From: DASUFI01 sp036274635
GTDB lineage: Bacteria > Planctomycetota > B15-G4
Length of the DNA stretch: 20,880 bases
NCBI GenBank assembly: GCA_036274635.1
Contig: DASUFI010000345.1
Location: forward strand, 1-20,880
Direction: 5' to 3'
Positions 6,596 to 12,965 of the stretch are shown piece by piece. Numbering within the stretch: position 1 is the stretch's first letter; each line of letters opens with the position of its first letter. Below the pieces are notes generated by a model. The model saw only the letters and a list, made by a program, of their open reading frames with translations. It searched no databases and was not told where the DNA came from. The position numbers and the translations under genes were made by a program.

Positions 6596-7228
6596 ATGGT
6601 GCACGTACGGTGGCGGTCGTGCCTCGCCGCGCTGGCGGCCGGCTTCGCGGGTGGCTGCAGCCTGCTGGGCGAGTCGCAGGTCGACACGCTGGACCTCGCG
6701 AAGCTCGAGCCCGATCAGGGCTACGTCGTGGGCACCATCCACACCTCGCGGATCCACGACGACGGCCGCCTCGTCACCGTGGACGAGCACCCCGACGTCA
6801 CGGCCGACCTCGACGTGTGCGAGCGGACACAGACGGGCACGCTGACCAATGCGCTCACCCTTGGTGAGGGCGGCCTCGAGGAGCCCGAGGTGTGGACCGT
6901 CATCGTCCACGGCCAGGCGAGCCCCGCGCTCTTCGCCCTCAAGCTGCCGGCGCACCGCTGCTGCCTCGCGGCGCTGCGCATCCCGCTGGCGGATGGCGAG
7001 TGGTCCGCGCCCATCGGCTGGTGCTTCGACGTCGTGCCCGGCGCCGTCACCTACGTCGGCGACGTGCAGCTCAAGTTGACTGCTGAAGGCGATCGCAGCC
7101 TGCATTGGAAGAGCCTGGACGCGCACGTCCGCGCGGACCGGCCGCTGGTCGAGAAGCTGCTGCGCGAGCGCTTCCCGAAGGAGCAGCCGCAGCTCCTCGA
7201 CGGGGTCACCGGCAACACCGGCGACTAG
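6596..7228 (+). CDS. predicted lipoprotein, function unknown
   Basis: Protein of 210 residues. The ATG at 6596 is chosen because GGGAGGAG (6583-6590) sits five bases ahead and because this start exposes a signal: MVHVRWRS, a hydrophobic stretch, then A-G-G-C with Cys21 as the likely lipidated residue. The mature part is a beta-rich domain (GYVVGTIHTSRI, VWTVIVHG, LFALKLPAHRCCLAALRIPL, GAVTYVGDVQLKL) with cysteines in C-E-R-T, R-C-C-L and G-W-C-F. The C terminus is helical and charged. The IHTSRI start of the domain followed by regular strands suggests a small envelope beta-sandwich, but I do not recognise the family. It converges on the HExxH gene with three bases between the stop codons. Confidence 0.8.
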   Translation: MVHVRWRSCLAALAAGFAGGCSLLGESQVDTLDLAKLEPDQGYVVGTIHTSRIHDDGRLVTVDEHPDVTADLDVCERTQTGTLTNALTLGEGGLEEPEVWTVIVHGQASPALFALKLPAHRCCLAALRIPLADGEWSAPIGWCFDVVPGAVTYVGDVQLKLTAEGDRSLHWKSLDAHVRADRPLVEKLLRERFPKEQPQLLDGVTGNTGD

Positions 7229-7245
7229 ACCCTAGGGCGTCGCCG
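7219..7245. terminator. possible bidirectional terminator between convergent genes
   Basis: CGGCGAC (7219-7225) pairs with GTCGCCG (7239-7245). The loop includes CTAGACCCTAG (7225-7235), which carries the TAG stop codons of both convergent genes. No T tract is present on either side. Confidence 0.35.
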
Positions 7246-8044
7246 CTGGCAGCGGCGGCGGGTCGAGCGGATCGGGCGGCGCGTGATGACATGTGTCGTC
7301 CGTGGCCTGCACGATGTGCGCGTCCAGCTCGGCCAGCAGTCGCGCCGTCTCGCCCTCGCCGCGCCCGAGGCTCTGGATGAAGGCGTGGAACTCCTCGTCG
7401 GTGGAGTACTCCCGCCGTTCGTCCGAATGCGAGCGGTCGTAGCGGAAGAGGAAGACCGTCTCGGCGTAGTACGAGAAGCTCTTCCAGAAGCCGATCGCGC
7501 CCTCGTTCGAGACGACGTGCGTGGTCTCGTGCAGGATGAGGTCCGCCACGCTGTCGCTGCCCATCTCCCAGCCGTTGCCATCGAGCAGCAGGCCGTTGTC
7601 GATGAGCCGATCGCGCTCCGCTCCGCACTCGCCCACGGTGAAGCCGCCCTCGCCCTCCTGCGCCTGGAAGCCGAACCACATCACGAAGTCGCCCCAGTCC
7701 GTGCAGCGGATCTCGATCGGCCAGGTGCCCGCGGCCCCCTCGAAGCGCAGGCCCTGCGCGTCGTCGAGCACGAAGCGGCCCGGCGGCAGCGCGTGCCGGA
7801 AGGGCGAGGCCATGAACTCGTTGCAGCGCGCGACGGCGTCGGTGAGCGTCCGGACGGCGCGCTCGCTGTCCTCGGGCGGGACATCGGCCTGACGCATGGC
7901 GGCGGGGGTGATGGGCACGACGGAGCAGGCGGCCACGGCGGCGAACAGAGGGCGAAGCAGCCAACGGGCGAAATGCAGGCCCGACGAGGCAGAACGGCCA
8001 GAACGCGCCTTGGAACACGCGGACTCGTCGCTGACATCAAGCAT
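7232..8044 (-). CDS. predicted lipoprotein with an HExxH metallopeptidase-like motif
   Basis: Protein of 270 residues. H172-E173-T-T-H176 lies in a hydrophobic helix (ADLILHETTHVV), and E195 in a second helix (SYYAETVFLF) is 19 residues later, a spacing compatible with the third ligand of a gluzincin zinc site. The protein could be a peptidase or a degenerate relative; no named family is evident. A hydrophobic stretch (LLRPLFAAVAAC) ends in a lipobox at Cys40, but a 27-residue hydrophilic segment precedes it, long for a signal peptide. No ATG, GTG or TTG lies closer to the lipobox, and TGCTAGTCT ends six bases before ATG 8044, which supports this start and a leaderless message. The C-terminal tail is proline rich. 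It converges with the 6596 gene. Confidence 0.75.
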   Translation of the reverse strand: MLDVSDESACSKARSGRSASSGLHFARWLLRPLFAAVAACSVVPITPAAMRQADVPPEDSERAVRTLTDAVARCNEFMASPFRHALPPGRFVLDDAQGLRFEGAAGTWPIEIRCTDWGDFVMWFGFQAQEGEGGFTVGECGAERDRLIDNGLLLDGNGWEMGSDSVADLILHETTHVVSNEGAIGFWKSFSYYAETVFLFRYDRSHSDERREYSTDEEFHAFIQSLGRGEGETARLLAELDAHIVQATDDTCHHAPPDPLDPPPLPAATP

Positions 8045-8050
8045 CGCGCG

Positions 8051-8059
8051 AGACTAGCA
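8051..8059 (-). promoter_or_regulatory. extended -10 promoter (TGCTAGTCT), leaderless, for the HExxH gene
   Basis: On the minus strand TGC precedes TAGTCT, which occupies -12 to -7 relative to ATG 8044. No Shine-Dalgarno is present. Confidence 0.45.
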
Positions 8060-8289
8060 TCGACGGCATCCGTCCCGCAGCGAGCACGACGGCTTGCTGC
8101 AGGCGGCATGTGCCCTCAGGTTCGACCATTCGACTATCCGCCGTGTCGTCCGGCCGTCTCGAGCCGCCAGCAGACGCACGTGGCCGGAAAGGACATCACC
8201 AGTTACTATTCCGCTCGGCAAGTCCGTGTTTCGCGGCGGATCAGGTCTGCGCGAGGAGCAGGTTGCGAGCGTGGTCAAAGGAGAGAGCC

Positions 8290-9564
8290 ATGGTCGGAAA
8301 ACTCATCGCGTGTGTCGCCATCGCGTGGATCGGCATGGCCGGTATGGCCCGCTCGCAGTCTGTGCTCATCGTGGACCCAATCAATCCCGGGTACTTTCCG
8401 ACTGCCCAGGCGGCCGTGGATGCAGCGGCCAGCGGCGACGTCATCCTGATTCACTTTCAGTACAATCTTCCTTACTTCGAGGTCGCCGGCAAGTCGCTGG
8501 TCATCGCGGCGGACAAGGGCCAGCCATTTTTCGGCGACGGCAAGCTCCTGAACCACTCCATGGACACCGGGAGCACGCATACACGCATCCACGACTTGCT
8601 GCCTGGCCAGCGAGTGGTCCTGCTAGACGTCGATTTCGAGGGACTCCAGCTCGACAACGTGCAGGGCCAAGTATGGCTCGAGAAGGTCAACGCCTTTCAC
8701 ATCGCGCCTGCGATGCGTGCGACGGCGGTCAATGACCTCGTGATCCACGACGGACACCTCTCGGGACCTGACCAGGTGCTCTTCTTCGCCGGTGTGCAGG
8801 TCGGCGGAAGCGGCTTGGAGACGTATTCGACGCGGGCCGTTCTGCATGCTGTTGAGGTCCATGGCGGCAAGGGAAGCAGCTGGGAATGCGCGGGAACGAC
8901 GGGATGCCTCAGCGGCCCAGGCTCGTTGGCCATGCTCGCATCGAGCGGACAGTTGTGGCTCTCAGCAGCGTCAATCACTGGCGGCAACGGCGGGTTGGGC
9001 GTCAAGGACGGAGCCGGCGTGTGCCATCCAGGAGAGGACGGTGGTGATGGCCTGCTGGTGGGCGGCGGTGCGATCTTGCGGCTGACGGATGTGCCCATTG
9101 CGGCGGGACTCGGGGCCGCTGGACCTGATCCGGCATCCTGCTCACTCGGCGTCGGCGGGTCGGGAGAGGACGGCGTGGCCCTCACCGTCGTCGACGGTGT
9201 CGTCCAGAATCTCAACTACGACACGCTTGCGCTCGACGTCCAGGCGATCGCTGCTGAACAGCAGCCGCTCACGGCAACGATCAGTGGTCCACCGAACACA
9301 GGCGTCGTGCTGTTGATCAGCACGAAGTCGAACCGATTGAGCATCGGCGCGGTCGACGGCCCGCTGCTCACCGGCGTGCCCGACGTGGTCGTCTTCCTTG
9401 GCCATCTCCCGGCCAGTGGCTTGTTGAGCCTTCAGGGGCAGGTGCCCGACCTTGGATTGGGCGTAAAGGCGGCAACGATCACGCTTCAGGTGTTGTCGCA
9501 ACAGGGTGGCAAGTACGTGGCTGGTCCCGGTGCGATCGTCCTGCTGCTCGATTCGAGCATCTGA
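8290..9564 (+). CDS. secreted Gly-rich surface protein, beta-helix-like (function unknown)
   Basis: Protein of 424 residues. ATG 8290 has AAGGAG (8278-8283) six bases ahead and begins a signal peptide (MVGKLIACVAIAWIGMAGMARSQ). The first part resembles the start of parallel beta-helix proteins: FPTAQAAVDAAASGDVILI, then short strands LVIAADKG, VVLLDVDFEG, VWLEKVNAF and LVIHDGHL. A Gly-rich middle section follows (ITGGNGGLGVKDG, GEDGGDGLLVGGGA). The last 95 or so residues (from LALDVQAIAA) form a separate beta domain of a kind I associate with the C termini of planctomycete secreted proteins. The gene is markedly less G+C rich (about 60-65% in the parts counted) than its neighbours, with many T- or A-ending codons, which hints at a different history. 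No enzyme motif is seen. Confidence 0.82.
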   Translation: MVGKLIACVAIAWIGMAGMARSQSVLIVDPINPGYFPTAQAAVDAAASGDVILIHFQYNLPYFEVAGKSLVIAADKGQPFFGDGKLLNHSMDTGSTHTRIHDLLPGQRVVLLDVDFEGLQLDNVQGQVWLEKVNAFHIAPAMRATAVNDLVIHDGHLSGPDQVLFFAGVQVGGSGLETYSTRAVLHAVEVHGGKGSSWECAGTTGCLSGPGSLAMLASSGQLWLSAASITGGNGGLGVKDGAGVCHPGEDGGDGLLVGGGAILRLTDVPIAAGLGAAGPDPASCSLGVGGSGEDGVALTVVDGVVQNLNYDTLALDVQAIAAEQQPLTATISGPPNTGVVLLISTKSNRLSIGAVDGPLLTGVPDVVVFLGHLPASGLLSLQGQVPDLGLGVKAATITLQVLSQQGGKYVAGPGAIVLLLDSSI

Positions 9565-9580
9565 TCTTGCCCCTCATCGT

Positions 9581-9608
9581 GCCGGCGGGTGCTCGCTGCC
9601 CGCCCGGC
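9581..9608. terminator. possible bidirectional terminator between the 8290 gene and mqnE
   Basis: GCCGGCGGG (9581-9589) pairs with CCCGCCCGGC (9599-9608) with one bulged base around a 9-base loop. It sits between two convergent genes, 16 bases after one stop. No T tract is present. Confidence 0.4.
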
Positions 9609-9652
9609 CTCTTCAGCCTCGAGCACGCTGGCCGCGGGCTCTGAGGTGCGGC

Positions 9653-10867
9653 TCAAATGGGCGAGAGATCCGTATACAACGTGTCCCGCAGCACCGGCAC
9701 ACGCCCCGCCTCGCGAATGAGCCCGGCCATCTGCCCCGTCGTCAGCCCCTGCGGCGTCTCGCCCCCCGCGTCGTGCGTGATGTGCTCCTCCTCGACGGTC
9801 CCGTCGATGTCGTCCGCGCCGTAGTGCAGCGCCACCTGGGCGACCTTGAGCCCGAGCATGATCCAGTAGGCCTTCACGTGCGGCACGTTGTCGAGCATGA
9901 GGCGCGCAACGGCGATGGTGCGCAGCGCGTCCAGCCCCGTCGTCTTCCCCAACCGCTCGAGCGGCGTGTTGTCGGGGTGGAAGAGCAGCGGAATGAACTG
10001 CAGGAAGCCGCCGGTCTCGTCCTGGATCCCGCGGATGGCGAGCATGTGGTCGAGGCGCTCGTCGTGGGTCTCGATGTGGCCGAAGAGCATCGTGGCGTTG
10101 GTGTGCAGGCCGGCGCGATGCACGGTCTTGCAGGTCGCGATCCAGCGCTCGGGCGGCAGCTTCTCGCGGTAGAGCTTCTTGTGCACTCGCAGCGAGAGCA
10201 CCTCCGCGCCGCCGCCGGGACAGGAGTCGAGGCCCGCCTCGCGCAGCTCGGCCAGCACGGTCTGCAGCGGCTTGCCCGCCACCTCGGCGATGGCGTCCAG
10301 CTCGATCATGGTGAAGGCCTTGATGTGCAGGTTCGGGCGCTCGGCCTTGATGGTGCGCAGCAGGTCGAGGTAGTAGCCGTAGGGCAGCCCCGGGTGGATG
10401 CCGCCGACGATGTGCACCTCGCGCATCGTGTCCGTGAAGCCGGTGCGCATGCGGTTGCGCACGAAGTCCATGTCCATGACCACCGAGTCCGCCTCGTCGC
10501 CGTCGCGGCGGAAGGCGCAGAACATGCACTTGTAGGCGCAGACGTTGGTGTAGTTGAGGTGGCGGTTGTAGGTGAAGGTCGTGCGGTCGCCGTTGAGCGA
10601 CTCGTTGACGAAGTTGGCCAGCGCGCCGAGGCCGTTGAGGTCGGGCGTCGCGAAGAGCACTTGGCCGTCCGCGTGCGTCAGGCGCTCGCCGGCGAGCACC
10701 TTGTCGCGGATCGGGCGCAGCGCGGGGGCGAGAGCGCCGTCGTCGAGGAAGGCTCGCGAGGGCGTGAAGCCGCCGGTGGGGCCGGGGTTGGTGGGGCCGC
10801 ACGCAAAGGGGCGAGCGCGGTGCGGGCCGGGCGAGCGGGCAGTGAGGCGGGGCGCGGCGGTGGACAT
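9653..10867 (-). CDS. mqnE: aminofutalosine synthase, radical SAM
   Basis: Protein of 404 residues. MqnE joins 3-[(1-carboxyvinyl)oxy]benzoate and SAM-derived adenosyl to give aminofutalosine, the second step of the futalosine route to menaquinone. The radical SAM cluster motif is C110-x3-C114-x2-C117 in NYTNVCAYKCMFCAF. Family blocks follow: EVHIVGGIHP, FTMIELDAIAEVAGK, GLDSCPGGGAEVLS, HTNATMLFGHIET, FIPLLFHPDNT, YGADDIDGTVEEEHITHDAG. The combination of GGIHP, the SCPGGGAE block and the DGTVEEEHI ending separates it from MqnC. The N terminus has an extra Pro- and Arg-rich stretch of about 35 residues. No Shine-Dalgarno precedes ATG 10867; TAGAAT eight bases upstream suggests a leaderless message. 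The partner enzyme MqnC is encoded 4.6 kb further on, on the same strand. Confidence 0.95.
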   Translation of the reverse strand: MSTAAPRLTARSPGPHRARPFACGPTNPGPTGGFTPSRAFLDDGALAPALRPIRDKVLAGERLTHADGQVLFATPDLNGLGALANFVNESLNGDRTTFTYNRHLNYTNVCAYKCMFCAFRRDGDEADSVVMDMDFVRNRMRTGFTDTMREVHIVGGIHPGLPYGYYLDLLRTIKAERPNLHIKAFTMIELDAIAEVAGKPLQTVLAELREAGLDSCPGGGAEVLSLRVHKKLYREKLPPERWIATCKTVHRAGLHTNATMLFGHIETHDERLDHMLAIRGIQDETGGFLQFIPLLFHPDNTPLERLGKTTGLDALRTIAVARLMLDNVPHVKAYWIMLGLKVAQVALHYGADDIDGTVEEEHITHDAGGETPQGLTTGQMAGLIREAGRVPVLRDTLYTDLSPI

Positions 10868-10875
10868 CGGCCCCG

Positions 10876-10881
10876 ATTCTA
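10876..10881 (-). promoter_or_regulatory. possible -10 hexamer (TAGAAT) for mqnE
   Basis: TAGAAT, five of six matches to TATAAT, ends eight bases before ATG 10867, so the transcript would start at or within a few bases of the start codon. Confidence 0.45.
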
Positions 10882-10992
10882 GCGGGCGAAGGGGGCCAGC
10901 CGGGAGGTGCGAGGGAGGCGACGTAATTCCGGCGCCGGCCCGCCGACCTGCTCCTGGGAGATCGCGCCTCGGCCGGTTTCTCGGAGGAACTC

Positions 10993-11274
10993 ATGACCGA
11001 TGCCCCAGACTCCATCAGCGCTGGCTGGTCGCCTTGGGTGCGTGCGCCAGCTCCTGGAGCGGCCTCGGCGCAAGCGGGGTCGCATCGGCTTCGGTCCGGG
11101 CGACGATGCCGATGCCGATTCGGCCCAGCGCCCGAACGTGGGGCAGTGACCGCGAACGGGCCCCTCGTCCGATGGAGGCTCCACTTCGACTCCGCCGCGC
11201 CGACGCCGGCGACCCGCAGCACGCAGTCCCGGGCTCGCCACCCGGCGATACCATGGCCGCACACCGTGCCTTGA
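10993..11274 (+). CDS. doubtful small ORF with a good ribosome site
   Basis: This 93-codon ORF has GGAGG five bases before its ATG, the only real support. The translation has no recognisable domain, signal peptide or membrane segment, and looks like an out-of-frame product of G+C-rich DNA. Kept only because the ribosome site is well placed and the surrounding 513 bp hold no other gene. Confidence 0.15.
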   Translation: MTDAPDSISAGWSPWVRAPAPGAASAQAGSHRLRSGRRCRCRFGPAPERGAVTANGPLVRWRLHFDSAAPTPATRSTQSRARHPAIPWPHTVP

Positions 11275-11344
11275 TGACCGCCGCGCCGAGCGCTGCCCGC
11301 TCGGGTCCCGCGCCTCGCAGCAACATGGCCCGCGCCAACCGCGA

Positions 11345-11350
11345 TAGACT
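11345..11350 (+). promoter_or_regulatory. possible -10 hexamer (TAGACT) for the FG-GAP gene
   Basis: TAGACT ends 30 nt before ATG 11381; a CGGGAG ribosome site lies in the predicted leader. Confidence 0.35.
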
Positions 11351-11380
11351 CGCCACCCAATCCTCCCGGGAGACCCGACC

Positions 11381-12949
11381 ATGTTGCGCACCCGAAGCTT
11401 GCCGTTCGTCGTGCCGTTGCTCCTGCTCGCTGGCGCGCGAGCGCAGGTGACCTCGGCCTCGCCCGAGCCACACCCGGTGTATGGCGCGCCCGTCGTCACC
11501 AGCTCCGGCACGCTGCACGACGTGGATTTCGGCGACATGGACGGCGACGGCCGCGATGACCTCATCGCGACCGCGCCCACGGGCCTGCAGCGCGCCCTCG
11601 GCGTGGGCGACGGCAGCTTCGGCGCGCCGTTCACGTACGCCGGCACCGCCGGCCTGCAGCGCACGGTCGTGGCGGACCTCGACGGCGACGGCCACCAGGA
11701 CGTGGTCTCCGGCGCGGCCGGCGCGGCCGGCTCCGCGCAGGTGTTCGCCGGCGACGGCGCGGGCGGCCTCGGCTCGCCCACCGTCTATCCCTTCAGCTCC
11801 AACTCGTTCGACGACGGCTTCGACATCGTGGCCGGCGACTCGGACGCTGACGGCGACCTCGACCTGGCCGTCTGCGCCTCGCCCGACTTCTTCTTCGACC
11901 CGAACGGCGGCTACCTCGGGCTGCTGGTCAACGACGGCAGCGGCGCGTTCACCCCCGTCGAGGCCGCGCCGGGCGACCTGCTCGACCAGTGCCGCGCGCA
12001 GCCCTGCGACCTCAACGGCGACGCCTGGGGCGACCTGCTCGTGTCCGGCTGGACCGGCGTCGGCCCCATGTCCGCGCACCGCCCGCTCCTCGGGCAGCCG
12101 GGCGGCGGCTTCGCGGTGGGCGAGGACATCCTCGGCTCCTCGATCATCTCCCTCGTCACGGACGTGAATGGCGACGGCCTGACCGACCTCCTCGTCGGAG
12201 GCACGATCGGCTTCGGCACGTGGCTCGGAGCGGGCGACGGCACCTTCGCGAACCTCGAGACGCACCTGCTGGGCTTCGGCGGCGGCAGCGCGCCGAGCGG
12301 CTTCGCCACGCACGACCTCGACGGCGACGGCCTGGTCGACATCGTCGCCTACCGCGGACCGGTGGGCGACGCCTACGTCTTCGAAGGTGTGGGCGGCGGG
12401 ACGACCACCGAGGGCACGGCACTGTCGCTGGCCCTGGGCCCCACGGTGAATTTCACCGAGGACTCGCACCTCGTGGACCTCGACGGCGACGGGCGCGTCG
12501 ACTTCGGCTCGGGCCAGGGCATGCACAGCGCCACGCCTCATGTCGTCACGGTGCTCGACGTGACCTACCCGGACGGCGGGCCGATCACCGATTTCGGCGG
12601 CAAGGTCCGCGGTGTCCCGGGCTTCCCGGTAAACATCGTGAGCGGCACCTTCGTGCCGGGCGGCGAGGTCACCTTCTCGCTCTCGGTGGCCAAGATCGGC
12701 GCCAAGGCCTTCCTCGTGGCGGGCCTGCAGGCGGCCTTCATGCCCTTCAAGGGCAACGTGCTCGTGCCGCAGGCCGACATCGTCGCCGGGCCCTTCATCG
12801 TGGACGCGGCCGGCAAGCTCGACGTCCACGCCACGTGGCCGGCCGACTTCCCTCCGGGGCAGACCGTCGACGTGCAGTTCTGGGTGAAGGACCCCAATGG
12901 CCTGAAGGGCTTCGCGGCCAGCTCGGACGCGCACATCGTCCAGCCCTGA
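11381..12949 (+). CDS. secreted FG-GAP/VCBS repeat protein (beta-propeller-like)
   Basis: Protein of 522 residues with a signal peptide (MLRTRSLPFVVPLLLLAGARA). Seven calcium-binding loops of the form D-x-[DNS]-x-D-G-x-x-D or close variants mark integrin-like FG-GAP repeats: starting at D52, D99, D153, D210, D261, D312 and D366. Seven such blades would close a beta-propeller. The fourth loop (DLNGDAWGD) has Ala where Gly is usual. From about residue 405 a separate C-terminal beta domain follows (FVPGGEVTFSLSVAK, FMPFKGNVLVPQADI, WPADFPPGQTVDVQFWV, GFAASSDAHI), of a type I associate with planctomycete exported proteins. A calcium-dependent surface or secreted role is inferred; no enzyme motif is visible. 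CGGGAG precedes the ATG by eight bases. It converges with the membrane-protein gene, 16 bp apart. Confidence 0.92.
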   Translation: MLRTRSLPFVVPLLLLAGARAQVTSASPEPHPVYGAPVVTSSGTLHDVDFGDMDGDGRDDLIATAPTGLQRALGVGDGSFGAPFTYAGTAGLQRTVVADLDGDGHQDVVSGAAGAAGSAQVFAGDGAGGLGSPTVYPFSSNSFDDGFDIVAGDSDADGDLDLAVCASPDFFFDPNGGYLGLLVNDGSGAFTPVEAAPGDLLDQCRAQPCDLNGDAWGDLLVSGWTGVGPMSAHRPLLGQPGGGFAVGEDILGSSIISLVTDVNGDGLTDLLVGGTIGFGTWLGAGDGTFANLETHLLGFGGGSAPSGFATHDLDGDGLVDIVAYRGPVGDAYVFEGVGGGTTTEGTALSLALGPTVNFTEDSHLVDLDGDGRVDFGSGQGMHSATPHVVTVLDVTYPDGGPITDFGGKVRGVPGFPVNIVSGTFVPGGEVTFSLSVAKIGAKAFLVAGLQAAFMPFKGNVLVPQADIVAGPFIVDAAGKLDVHATWPADFPPGQTVDVQFWVKDPNGLKGFAASSDAHIVQP

Positions 12950-12965
12950 CGGGCGAAGCGCCGGC

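Larger units (their letters stand above)
10868..11380. other. 513-bp stretch without a convincing gene
   Basis: Apart from the mqnE promoter candidate at its left end and TAGACT at 11345-11350 at its right end, I see only one short ORF worth noting (10993-11274, + strand). That ORF begins five bases after GGAGG (10983-10987) and would code 93 residues starting MTDAPDSISAGW. Its Arg- and Pro-rich composition and weaker third-position G+C argue against a conserved protein. Repeated GATGCC units at about 11104-11115 are the only other pattern. A decayed gene is possible. Confidence 0.4.

Noticed and set aside
4100..7126. A 1008-codon open frame on the minus strand
   Set aside because: It runs antisense through tag, both 275-residue paralogues and the lipoprotein gene, all of which have ribosome sites, signal peptides or family motifs. 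Its apparent repeats are mirror images of the real paralogues; long antisense frames are expected at this G+C content.
11104..11115. Tandem GATGCC units as a regulatory repeat
   Set aside because: Only two copies, too few to separate from chance.
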